44,841 bases of DNA, taken from NCBI GenBank assembly GCA_010015675.1, contig ML977031.1, positions 223,688 to 268,528 of the forward strand, given 5' to 3'. Made by a program: the position numbers and the translations under genes. Under the pieces are notes generated by a model. The model had not been told where the DNA came from, did no database searches, and saw nothing but the letters and a program-made list of their open reading frames with translations. The DNA is from Byssothecium circinans (Eukaryota > Ascomycota > Dothideomycetes > Pleosporales > Massarinaceae). Every line of letters starts with the position of its first letter. The first letter of the stretch is position 1. Below are positions 22,840 through 33,879 of the stretch, in pieces.

Positions 22840-23027
22840 CTATTATTATAATAAACCTAATAGCTAACGTGATTTTATTTAGTACGATAATTATAAGATA
22901 TAGTAGTATATTCTTTATTTTTATAACTCTATAGATAATATCCTTAAGACCTATGCATGTACTCTTTACTAGCTATAAAATCTTAATATCTAAATATTAT
23001 AGTATAAGGAACTATAGGAATAATAAT

Positions 23028-23058
23028 AAGCTTAAGCTTATACTTAAGCGTAAGCGTA
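23028..23058. repeat. Palindromic AAGCTTA/CTTAAGCG repeats
   Basis: The sequence AAGCTTAAGCTTATACTTAA continues into GCGTAAGCG. It is a tandem of HindIII-type palindromes that can form a hairpin. A longer relative lies about 400 bp to the right. Confidence 0.6.
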
Positions 23059-23423
23059 TATGTGATAATAGAATAAAGCTGTATAAGTAAAGGACTAGGG
23101 TTAGATAATAGTTCCTACTAGTAATAATATAATAAGTTAGTAACTAGGAGGTATAGGTTAAGTAGGGTAATACCTTATTATTATATAGACGTTGCTCTAG
23201 TAAAATCCTAGGGTTATATAAAAGATAGACTAAAACCTATTCCTTCTAACTATTCTTAATAGTAGTATCTAATAGAATATCCTACCTAAAATTAGGATAT
23301 AGCATTAACTTAGGTAATAAGCTATATAAAATCTAGCTAATATCCCTAAAGTTAGTAACTAGAAACTTTTATTCCTCTAAGTCCTATACTTCTAAGACCT
23401 AATTTAATAGTAGCACTAATAAT

Positions 23424-23448
23424 AAGCTTAAGCTTAAGCTTAAGCTTA
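23424..23448. repeat. Tandem AAGCTT repeat
   Basis: Four overlapping copies of AAGCTT spaced six bases apart, a perfect (AAGCTT)n palindromic microsatellite. The telomere repeat TTAGGG cannot give this by C:G-to-T:A change alone, so a telomeric origin is not supported. Confidence 0.7.
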
Positions 23449-23593
23449 TACCTAAGTATAATATATACTAGCTAGCTTAACACTAGTAGTAATAAATGTA
23501 GTAGCAATAATAATAAGCTATAAATATAGTTCTTGCGTTTGTAAGGTAAAGAACTTAAAGGGCTATAAGGGCTAAGTTTATAGTAGTTAGTTA

Positions 23594-23797
23594 AAGTAAA
23601 GCACTATTAAGCGCACTATACTATTAAGCGCGCTAGTTTTCTTTAGTAATATAAACTTACTTAACTTTCTTTAATATAAAGTATTACTAAAGCAGCTATA
23701 CTACTAAAGTAGCTACTTTCCTAAGGAATAGTAATACTAATATAAAGTACTACTAAACTACTTAACCTACTAAACTACCTAAAATTCCTTAGCATAA
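23594..23797. repeat. Cluster of three pogo-type terminal-repeat relics
   Basis: Three successive segments (starting near 23599, 23685 and 23739) each begin with a version of TAAAGYACTAYTAA and continue with the twofold ACTATTAAGCG- or ACTACTAAACT-like unit of the pogo A/B/C ends. The third also has the AAATTCCTTAGCA inner end. None has a matching partner end nearby, so these look like the remains of solo ends or of nested insertions that have since decayed. Confidence 0.55.
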
Positions 23798-24689
23798 AAC
23801 TATAGTTCCTATATTAGTACCTTAGATTTGTATAATAATATCTACTTCTATAAACTCTCTTATTACTAATCTAGTTAGTATCTCTAGTACTAATCCTATA
23901 TAAATATTAACTTCTAAATACCTTTACTTACTTCTTATATATCTAGTATACATCCTACTTATACTACTAAGGGAGGCACCTTTAACCTTATAAATATATT
24001 AACTAATATACCCCTACGTATCCTTACCTAAATATCTACCCTTATAGTATATTTATAATAGTGTAGCTATACTACTATAAAGAAGGCGCCCTACTTTATA
24101 TTAAGAACTATTTCCTATAGATGCGACTTTTCACACACTAATAAGGTTAATTATAATAAGAAGTATAATACTTATAATAAAGAAGTGACTCCTCTAAGAT
24201 CTAGGATAATAGTAGTTCTAAAATAATACATACTAGTACATTATTATGCTGTGGAATTATATATGCATAGTAGTATATATTAGGCTATATTATATAAATA
24301 GTACTATACTATGAATCCTCTTAGCCTTTATTATTAGCTTTTTATAGTTAACTTACTATATACATGCTATTTACTCTATATAACTACTTATTTTTTATAA
24401 TATATATAAGATTATAATACTAAGTCCTTATCATGCTAATAAGGAATAAAAGGCTTCTATAGAAAAGACACTAGCTATTAACTCTTACGTAGCTATTATA
24501 TCTATTAAACTAGATAATAGTATTAATAGTTAGACTATAAATACACTTTTAAGATATAATTATTTAAAATATATCTATATACTTTTATTTAATCTTCCTA
24601 CTACGGTCTTTTAGCGTCATAAATAAAGGACCTAACTAAGTATTAACTTATTTCCTTTCTAGAGTATGCAGCGTATTCTTATAGAGCCT

Positions 24690-25860
24690 TAGGTTTTCTT
24701 AGCAGAACTATAGCCCCTAGTAGGCTTAGAAAGATACCCTAGCTTATTAGCTAAAGTAATAGGCGCGCTAATAGTTAGTATGCATAAACTTATAGCTATA
24801 ATAATATAAATAGAGCTAAGCTATAATAGATCTAAACCTTGCAAAGTAGCAAAGATAGTACCTATGATAGGACCTAAGAAAAGCATTGCTACTATATTAA
24901 TAGCTATAATTAAAGTGAAAAGTCTTCCTATTACGTTAGAATCTATAAAAGAAATAGAGAGACCTTAAATAGTTAGTTTAAGGCCTTCTACTAGACCTAA
25001 AATAAAAACACCTTTAAGACTAAGTTAGTATATATTATACCTATTAGTACCTAATGTACCTAATATTATTATAAGTATATTCCTTACGTGCTATACCTAT
25101 AAGTAGCCTAAAATAGTGACGAATAAATATATCCTTGTAACAGTAGAATCAATCTAAAATAACTGAATCCTTTTTTACTTTTAGAAATAGGCGTTAGCTA
25201 AAGGGAGAAGAGCTATAGTAGCTACTACTACTATAAATAAATAAGTAAACTATATCTATGTAGTCTTAGCTAATTTCTAATATAAAACCTTGCTAGCATA
25301 TTAAAAGATAAAGTTCTCACCTATAAAGGTAAGGCGCTTAAAGAAGAAAATAGAGAAGCATATTAATAGATTTCTTATTATAAATCTAGTAAGTGTTACT
25401 TTTATATTCTTTTATATTCTACTAATCTATAACTCAGTAGACAATATACTATCTTAGGATAGTATAAGTAGTATAGAATTCTCTTTAGGGTATAGTTATT
25501 CTAAATATTCTACCCCTACTATATAAGATTAGCCTATTATCTATAGCGTAGCTTGTAAAGGGGTTAAGAGTATAGGTAGCTATTCTTTAGGTTATTCTTA
25601 TAGTATCTCTTTAAATAAAGATATTATAATAAATACTAAAGACTAGAGAGAAAAGACTAAGATAAATAGAATAAGAAGTAATTATTACATTAGCTATAAG
25701 GTAAGTAGTAGGGCTAATAGTAAGGTAAGATATAATATTCCTATATAGAGATAGAAGAATCTAGTACTATATTTTAGGTAGTAATTAGTAAGGTAAAGTA
25801 GTACTAGTAGTTAAAGAAGGAATTACTACTAATCTTTAGGCACGCTATCTATCATACTTA
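24690..25860 (-). pseudogene. Probable MFS transporter relic, RIP-inactivated
   Basis: On the minus strand, long hydrophobic segments broken by stops resemble the C-terminal half of a fungal major-facilitator transporter. The clearest block is GRLFTLIIAINIVAMLFLGP at about 24928-24869, followed by IGTIFATLQGLDL and a further helix (SSIYIIIAISLCILTISAP). To the right, FIYLFIVVVATIALLPLANA-like and RFFYLYIGILYLTLLLALLL segments supply more helices. The family is inferred from hydrophobic pattern and the GRLFTLI block only; no signature such as the A-loop GRR motif was securely found. Transposons do not encode such a protein, so this would be a cellular gene that was duplicated and then mutated. 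A different multi-helix protein is possible. Confidence 0.42.
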
Positions 25861-27489
25861 CGTATAGTAATAAAATAGTAACATAAGGCCTACTACCTAA
25901 AAAAAGAAAGATAGTAGACGCCTAAATAGCCTAAATCAAAAATATATCCCTTAAGTAGCCTAATTATAGTAAGAGTGCATCTTAATAGAAAAAGTGTCTA
26001 AGTATCCTTTTATATAAACTAAGAGTATCTACCCTTAAGAAGAGAACTCTCTAGCTATTATAGTAAGAAGGATAGGCTTCTATCTATAGTAATCTATAAG
26101 AGAACTATACTAAACTACTATTAAAAGCCCTAGGATTGCCTAAAGGCCTATATTCTACCCTATAAGGGTAGATAGCCTAGATTATACTTTAGGAACCTTG
26201 CATTAATCTTTGTCTATATTAGATTAAATAATTGTATTACGTCTAAGGTAGTATTTATAGTAGATAGCCTCTTTATAAAGGCGTAAGGTTAGTATAACTA
26301 GGAGGTAGTTAGCAAAAATATAGAAGAGAATAATTACTACTAAACTTACTAAGCTTACTTAGTATACTTAAGTAACTTTAGTTGCTTTTTAATCTATTAC
26401 TAGTTGATTAAGAGTAGCTATCTTATTATTAGTTTAACTTTTAGCATTAATATTATCTTTAAGAATTAATAGTAGTTTTCTATCTAGCTTATTACTAGTC
26501 CTATATATTATAATAAGAATAGGTAGGGGAAAATAAGCGTAGAGGAGGACTTTAAACGCACTATAATCTATAGGTAGTAAATAATAGCTATACTTTAATA
26601 AGTATAAATGTAGCAAGCAAGGGTTACGCGAATATAGTAAGGAGATTTTAGGGAAATTATTTATAATATTATGTAAAACCTACCTAAGGGTAATATAGAG
26701 CCTAGTATTTTATCTAAAGAATAAGCTCCTATAGTCTTATTATTCCCTAGGATTACCTTTCTATAATAGTTAGTAGTACTTAAGTAATTTTATTCTTTTC
26801 TTAACCTTAATTTACTAGCTAACTCCTTCTAAACATAGCTAATCGTATTAATATCTAGTTTATTAGGTAGGAGGATAATTATTAGTACGCTAAAGAAAAG
26901 TAATATATAATAGAGTATATTACTAAGCTAGCTAAAGAAAAGGAGTTTACCTTAGTAATTATATAGTTAATTTTCTTTAACTATTTATTAATCTAAACTA
27001 ATAGATAAGTAATAGAGATATACTTATTAAGTACTATTACTATGCGTAAGGACCTTAGGTAGATGTTTACTTTAAACATGCTAGGGATAAAGAAGCATAC
27101 GTACCTACGCGGCTATAGTTTAATAATAATGCAGATTTAATATTAGAACTAGAATTCTTTAATAAGGCAAAGAGTAAAATCTAGTATTTAGACAATCTAT
27201 GACTAGATATTATTTAAAAATAAATCCTTATATTTATAGCGCGTAAATAATATTATAAGGTAACTATAGGAGATTATACTTACTCCTAAAGTCTAATGTC
27301 TTTATATAAAAAGAGTAAGAGAACTATAAGAGTACACCTTCTAGGGAAAACTTTTTTTAAAAAAAAAAAAAAAAGAACGTGATATAAAGGAAGAGATTAA
27401 CTATATCTTTTATAGTTTAATCTTTTTTAAAGAATAAATAGGCTTATATCTTCTTAAATAATATCTATAAGTTAGGATTATAAATTAAA
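25861..27489. other. Unresolved RIP-mutated sequence
   Basis: The minus-strand frame at 26434-26616 (60 codons, AFKVLLYAYFPLPILIIIYR) is the only 60-codon frame left open in the AT-rich part. It probably belonged to a longer gene, since the same frame continues upstream with occasional stops to about 26800, but no family was recognised. A T7/A16 run lies at 27352-27374. Confidence 0.4.
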
Positions 27490-28640
27490 ATCTCTTTAAG
27501 AAGTTTATATAGACTCTAGAGCTCTATTAATAGCAGTATATTTAAGATAGATATTAGGCCTCTCTTAGCTAAAGGCCTATTAATATTCCTAACCTATTAT
27601 TTAAAGGATAGTAGTATAACCTTTAGTTGCTAGCCTTCTACTTCCTTAGGTATTTTATTACCTAGGAAATATTTTATTCTCCTTTCCTACTGTTTCTATA
27701 TATATTCTAGAGGCTTTCTAAGCATAGTAACTTAATCTTTAAGCATATTATTAAACTATCTAAAGATTATTTTAAATAATATATAGTCTACAGCTATCTT
27801 ATAGATAATATAGGCAAAAGCCTACTAGTTATACGCTAGTGTAATACTAGTGCTAAAAATAACTTCTAGGGATATAAATAGTATAGGTGTAATAAGCTCT
27901 TTAGGGGGCTCCTAGTAATAGAAAGACTCTCTAAAGTTAACTATAAGAACCTTATCTATAGCTAAGTAAGCTTCTAGGCTAGCTACGTCCCTAGCCTCTA
28001 TAGTATATTTAGGTGCATTTTTAGTATAAGCTATTCTATCTAAATAGTAAACCTTATATTTAATAGGTAGTCTTATAGCCTAGTAGATATTATCTTTACT
28101 CTAGTTATTAAAGTCTACTAACTTTTTAAGGATATTTAAGATATAGTAATCTAATTAAGGTATTAATATGTATTAACCTCTATTTAAGTTATAGACGTAC
28201 CTCTATAGGTAATTCCTAAGGAATAGAGGAAGCCTAAGCTTTATATAATCCTAAGACTATACTTACGTGCCTAAACTAATAATCCTACCTCTAACTAAGG
28301 CTTTCTTAATAGACGTTAACTAGTAGGCTTAGTTATAAGGTATCTATAACTTCTATTTAGGCCCTTAATTATAAAGTAATAAAGTAAATATATAATATAT
28401 TATTAGCCTAGATACTCTAAGTCTAAAGCAGTAATTTATTTTAAGATATTAAGCTCTTTTAACTCTAGTAGAGTTAAGCTATCTAAGACTTTAAGTGCTA
28501 TATACTTATTTTATTACGTGTCTCTAGCTAGCTATATAGTAGAAAAGCTTCCTAAGCCTAGTTTATATATAATATAGAATCTTCCTTCTAACATATTACT
28601 AATAACTAGAGGATAGAGCCTACTAAGCTTATATTAATTA
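27490..28640 (-). pseudogene. Eukaryotic protein kinase relic (SRPK-like), RIP-inactivated
   Basis: On the minus strand the N-lobe is readable at about 28592-28455: YKLGLGSFSTI-stop-LARDT, then NKYIALKVLDSLTLLELKEL. This is a glycine-rich loop, a stop where Trp is expected, the VAxK-type lysine and the alpha-C helix. The activation segment VLIVNFRESF lies at 27950-27921, where DFG has become NFR by G-to-A changes (codons 27938-27930). It is followed by PKELITPILFISLEVIFS, matching the P+1/APE region. This order and wording are typical of fungal serine-protein kinases of the SRPK group. It is inactive: the stops and the lost DFG aspartate exclude catalysis. Kinases are not transposon genes, so this is a decayed cellular duplicate or cargo of a larger element. 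Confidence 0.75.
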
Positions 28641-29239
28641 GGGTCTTTAGTACTTAAAGAAGGAAAGTAAGTTTAATTTACTATTTTAGTAGTAGTAATA
28701 AGATTAAACTATAATTATATATAAAGTTTATAAGGAGAGTAGACTAAATATACTAAAATATAGAGATAAGCCTAACCCTAAAAAAGCTTATATAGAGGTT
28801 AAACTTAGATTAACGCGCTAGCCCCCCCTACGTACTTATAGCATCTAGGCACTATATAGTAGTTAGGATTTAATATTACTACCCTACTATAATAGTCTAC
28901 TTATATCTTAAGGCGTATTATAAAGGATAATATACGCCTTACTACCTTCTCTTCTAAGTAATTACAGCCTTTTATACATCCTAATTAATTTATTTTATAT
29001 AAGTAAGACTCCCTTACTATTAGCTTAGATAGCTTATTAGTTCTAAATAGCTAGAACGCATACTTTACTATATAAAAGGTAGGTATACGCCTAGGTTTAA
29101 TCCTACTATTAGTTAGAAAAAGCCTTATTACTTCTTAATACGTATCTTAGCTAACACTTAGTAGCTGTATAATATTAGGATATAGAAGCTTATAATCTTT
29201 ATATAATTAATAAAAAACCTATATCTTATACTATATATA
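28641..29239. other. Unresolved RIP-mutated sequence upstream of the kinase relic
   Basis: About 600 bp between the kinase relic and pogo B. It may contain the relic's 5' end. One short C-rich run, CGCGCTAGCCCCCCCTACG, at about 28814-28832 has escaped mutation. Nothing else was recognised. Confidence 0.4.
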
Positions 29240-31090
29240 ATGTAAAGTACTACTAAACTGCCTACACTACTAAACTGCCTACAATTCCTTAGTAATACTA
29301 ACTTTATCTTTAATATAAAAATGCCTTAATAATAAAGGTCTAAATAACTCTAACACAAGGGCAGACTACAGCTTACCCTTAACGTATATAATAGAGGCTA
29401 ATTCTAAAGCTATTAAAGCGCTGCTAAGGCCTTTAATATTAAGCCTCGCATCCTTACTAAACGTACTAAAGGAATACTATTTTAACTAGAAATAGTACTA
29501 AACTGTTTAAAACTATCCTTAACTAAGTAGGAAATACTTTTCCTATATTTCCTTAACCTTAATTCGCAAGGATTCGCGCCTATGTTAGATAAAGTGTTAG
29601 ATATAGCAAATAAACTACTACGTAAGTAGGGTAGTAAGAAAGTAGGTATTAACTAAGTAGAATAGTTTATAAACTATTTAAAATAGTTATAAATAGTTTA
29701 GAACTATTTAAAGGACTATTAAAGGGCACTATAGGAAGATCCTAAGGTAGTTAGCACGTAGTTTAAGCTTATATAAGATACTAAAGTAAAGTATAGCGTA
29801 TATAATAATAATATATATAACTTTAATAAGACTAGCTTTTAGATAGGTATTATTAGCTCTATAAAAGTAGTTACTAGCTTAGAGAAGCAAGAAAGGCCTA
29901 TAATAGTTTAGCTAGGCGATAAGGAGTGGGTGACAGATATCTAGAGTATATATTTAAATAGTATATTCACCCTACTATTTATTATATACAAAGGACGCAT
30001 TTATATCTCTTTATAGTACTAGGAAGCTAATATACTACGTAATTAGAAGCTCTTAGTCTTAGAGAATAGATAGATAACTAATAAGCTTAGTCTTATATAG
30101 TTAAAGCACTTTAATAAGCATACAAAGGTAAGAACTATTAGCGTCTATTAGTTGCTAATTTTAGATAGCTATAAAAGCTACCTTAATTAAGATTTTAATG
30201 ATTATTATTATAATAATAAGATCCTTACGCTCTATATACTACTATACTTGTTATATATCCTCTAGCTGCTTAATATAGTATATTTCTTACTACTTAAGTA
30301 TAAGTACTCTAATATTATTTAGGGCTTAGCGTAATAATGCGTCTACTATATTAATAAGGAAGCATTCCTACCAGCCTTTAAAGATACGTTTTTAAGCGTG
30401 TTTATAGTTTAGAACTATTAAAAGGCCTTTAAAGTAATAAGGCTAGTCCCTTTAAACGCGCAGGTAGTACTTAATTACCTTAATATATATATACGTACTC
30501 TACTAGGATCCCTACTACTAGAGACGCTATAGCTATTAAGGACTCTAAGTAATATACGTAAATTTAGCTTATAGTTAAAGTTTGTACGTAATTCTATTAC
30601 TTAGTTACTATAAGCGGCGTAGGATAGGCTTTTATAGCTTATTAAAGGTACTAAGTTAGTGCTGTATAATACTACGCTTATAAAGTCGCGTATTAAAGAG
30701 CTTAAAAAGTAACTTATAGTAGTAACTAAGCGTAAAATACGTAAATATAAGTATCTTTAGAAGTGTAGTACTATAGAGTTTAGTCTTATAGTAGACTAGG
30801 TTAGTTCTAAACTATTAGGAACTATTTAGAACTATAAGAGGGCAAGGGTAGAGAGTAAATACGAAGTAATATAACTAGGTATTTGCTACTATAGTAACTG
30901 CAGTAAGGCTAGGTATAACACAAGAATATATTAAGTAGATAAAGAGGGTTCTTCTAAGTTAGAGGCTAGTACTTAGTTTATTATATTAAGTAGTAATATA
31001 GACGATACTAATAATAAAGTTAAGTAAGTTAGTATTGCTAAGGAATTATAGGCAGTTTAGCAGTGTAGGTGGTTTAGTAGTACTTTATAT
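29240..31090 (+). mobile_element. Fot1/pogo element B, RIP-inactivated
   Basis: The 1851-bp element is flanked by TA (29238-29239, 31091-31092). Its termini ATGTAAAGTACTACTAAACT and GGTTTAGTAGTACTTTATAT are inverted copies. It has the same family and length as A, in opposite orientation. The interior carries a transposase relic on the plus strand. Confidence 0.87.
29750..30780 (+). pseudogene. Pogo B DDE transposase relic
   Basis: At 30155-30300 the plus strand reads LILDSYKSYLN-stop-DFNDYYYNNKILTLY, then LLYLLYIL-stop-LLN and LLKYKYSN. This is the DDE_1 endonuclease pattern of Fot1/pogo elements (first-Asp block LxxDGHxSH, then ..NKI..., then the PPHSSHxLQPLD block and PLK..Y), with Gly, His, Cys, Pro and Gln changed as C:G-to-T:A mutation predicts. 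A basic C-terminal tail follows (about 30680-30770: IKELKK..., TKRKIRKYKYL). Start and end are approximate. Confidence 0.75.
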
Positions 31091-32500
31091 TATTTTATAA
31101 GATTATAAAATTAAGATTCTTTATAGAAGCCTTCGCGCCTTATATACTTATATTTAAGCCTGTCTTTAAGGTTAGTACTGCTACAACCTAGCTATGCTAG
31201 CACTTATAGCTATTAGCTAATTTGTAGCCTTTAAAGCCCTAAATATAAGCTTAAGTAATACTAAATTAGTCCTAGGTAGGCCTATTAGTAAAATAGTAAC
31301 TAGTAGTAACTCTATATTTCTAGAAATTCTTAACTTATAGTCTAGGTATCTAACTAGAACACTTAGTATTATACTTTATTAGTAAGTTTATTACTTACTA
31401 GGTATTACTAGCTCTAATACTCTAATATAAGAGCTAATATAAGTAGTTTGTAAGCTAGTGCTTACTAAGTTTAGTTTCCTAGGATACTTATTATAATAGT
31501 TTAGCTTTACTTCTATAATTAGTAGCACTAAGATAGAGTCTTAGCTATTAAGTCTTATATATTTATAAAGAAACTACGTCTTAAAAAATAGAGATCCTTT
31601 AGTTTATCTCTATATTCTACTCCTAAGAGATTTACTAACTATAGTTCCTATTAAGAAGGTAAGACTAAGTTTCTTATAGATATAGATAAACTTACTATAG
31701 CTATTAATTAACCTTAGTAATAAAAGGCTTATAGCTATATACCTCCTAATAACTACCTTAGAAACTATTAAAAACGTGTTACGTAGCGTAATAATAGCTA
31801 TATAGTATTACCTATAATAGTTAGTAGTAAAACTTTCCTTATACTACTCTCTAATAGCTCTTAGGTACATGCTAGAGTTAAAATAAGGTTAAAAGCGTTT
31901 ATTTCAAAGATAGTAGTTAATATTATTATTATTAATAGGTGCTAATTCCTTCTAAGTATTAGTAATAAAGATAAGCTATACTTTTATATATAAGCTAATC
32001 TCTAAGTCTCCTAAAAAGTTATTAAAGAGTTATAATTATTTATTGCTAGCCTTAGGGAGGAAATCTACTAGAACTATTATCCTAGGTAATATAATTAGGT
32101 CTATTACTATTTTTTACCTATACTAGTGCTATATAAAGTTATAGAACTAATTAAGATCTCTTCCTAATAAGCCTAGCGTGTTAAATCTAGGATATACTAA
32201 TATAATACCCTTAATAGATATAGCATTTATTAATATTTATAGACTAAAGCAACTATTCAAGAGTAATAGTATGCGTATACTCCCTATTACTATTTACGTT
32301 AGATAATAAAAGTAGATTTTAAGGCTAGTCTTACTATCTATAGTAATAGTAAAATCTAGCTATTTATATAAAGTAACTACTAAAGCGCTTCTACTACTAC
32401 TTTCTCTAGGTATCTAGTAGCTATCTATGTAAGAATTAAAAGGTAACTTATAGTCTACGCTTTAAGTAGGATATTCCTAGAGAGTAAAAGAACTTAGGTA
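31091..32500. other. Unresolved RIP-mutated sequence between pogo B and pogo C
   Basis: About 1.4 kb without terminal repeats of its own. A short plus-strand stretch near 31121-31180 (FIEAFAPYILIFKPVFKV) is open, but no family could be named. Confidence 0.4.
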
Positions 32501-32519
32501 ATATAAAGTACTACTAAAC

Positions 32520-32980
32520 TATTACCGAGGGGTATACTCGCTAGGCCTAATCCGTGTAAGGGGAGGTTGGTTAGTATATAGATATATACGTTAGGTAGTA
32601 TACTTTAGTAGTTTAAGAGGTAAACGTGCGAAAGTAACTAATTCTATAATAGACTATAGAATAACTAAGTATCAATCTAGGTAAGAGATAAACTATAAAG
32701 AGTTAACTACGAAGAACTAGAATTAGAAAGATAAAGGAAATCTATCTAGTCTTTATGCTACTTATTCTATTCCTTTATTATATCCTACTCTATATACTCT
32801 ATTAGAGTACCTAGAGCACTACAACTCTCTCTACTAAAAGGGAGCGCTTTATACTCTGTCTACTAAGAGGGAGTAGAGTTACGTGACTGCTAAGCCTACC
32901 CTACCCCGTACCTTATTATTTAATACTCTCTCTAAGCGTATTATTCCTATATGGCTACACATAACTATTATCTTATAATA
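32520..32980 (-). repeat. Gypsy-2 left LTR (3' LTR of the element)
   Basis: 461 bp, from TATTACCGAGGGGTATACTC to TCTTATAATA. It equals the right LTR in length and aligns end to end. Confidence 0.9.
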
Positions 32981-32998
32981 TTATCCCCCTCTTTAGGA
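32981..32998 (-). promoter_or_regulatory. Polypurine tract of Gypsy-2
   Basis: The minus strand reads TCCTAAAGAGGGGGATAA directly before the 3' LTR, as in Gypsy-1. Confidence 0.75.
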
Positions 32999-33134
32999 TT
33001 ATTGTCCTGATAGCCTAAGAGATCTAGCTGCTATACTGCGTCCCCTTGCTATAGCTAGTATATAAGGTTCGCGCGTCCCTAGTTATCTGTAGTATTGTAT
33101 CCTCTTCTAGGATTTTACTAACTCTTTCCTAACT

Positions 33135-33830
33135 ATGCCTAAGGTTGCTATTCCTTTATCTATAAAACATTACCGCGATTAGGTTGCGGCTATTCTGTCT
33201 TCTAGTCCTGAGATGCCAACTCCCTATAGTTATTATAAGATAAAGAACCTTTAATATATAGTAGAGTTATTAATAGGTTTCTATGCTTATTATATTTAAG
33301 CAAAAGCTTGTTATAACCTAGTGCTGACGAACACCAAGCATTAAGAGTTATAGGTAGAATAGCGTCGCATCCGTCGTAAGATCCTAGAGCTTCAGGAGCG
33401 TCTAGCGATTTGCGAGCGAGAGCTGTTTAACCTAGAAGAGAAAGAGCGTCGTCGGGTTCTAGACAATATTGCTTTAACCTAGGAGTTAGAGCAACTTAAG
33501 ACTATAGCTAGCTTATAAGAACTAACGCCTCCTGCTTCTTTATCTAGGGGTATAGATGCTACTATTCCTCCCTTATCACTTTTACCTAGACTGCCGCTAA
33601 CTAACTTTAGTTAGATATAGGTTGAAGCTTTTCTAGGGCCTTTGTTTAATCCTTCCTTATCCTTTAATTTTTTAGCCTTCCTAGTAAACCTAGAGCTACT
33701 GTCCTTAGATACTATTAGTAATAATCCTTTACTAATTCCTTGCAGCCTATAAGATTCTATATTAGTTCCTAGGTATTCTAGCTGTCTAGCTAGTCTTTCT
33801 ACTTAACTAAGTACTTCTACTAATGTTTGA
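33135..33830 (+). pseudogene. Antisense third ORF of Gypsy-2 (coiled-coil protein), RIP-damaged
   Basis: From an ATG at 33135 one plus-strand frame runs in phase for 231 codons to TGA at 33828, interrupted only by TAA/TAG at RIP-compatible places. It starts MPKVAIPLSIKHYRD, then carries a strongly charged coiled-coil segment (RRIRRKILELQERLAICERE; LEEKERRRVLDNIAL) at about 33363-33490. A Pro/Ser/Leu-rich tail follows (PPLSLLPRLPLTN; LFNPSLSFNFLAFLVNLELL; DSILVPRYSS). The tail and helix align with the Gypsy-1 copy. It is convergent with gag-pol and lies between integrase and the LTR. The relationship to known fungal orphan coiled-coil proteins is a guess; no function can be given. Confidence 0.65.
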
Positions 33831-33879
33831 ATCTTCACAGGTCTTTAATTCTTTTAACCTCGTAGTCTTTGTCTTTAAG

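Larger units (their letters stand above)
22840..24689. other. Unresolved RIP-mutated sequence with TIR relics
   Basis: About 1.85 kb. Apart from the two short-repeat patches and the terminal-repeat relics listed separately, no element could be delimited. A plus-strand stretch near 24121-24230 reads YRCDFSHTNKVNYNKKY and then VTPLRSR, which faintly recalls a C2H2-finger segment. It is not enough for a call. Confidence 0.4.

Noticed and set aside
26434..26616. 60-codon ORF in the island
   Set aside because: Not called as a gene: it is the surviving piece of a longer mutated frame and has no recognisable domain.
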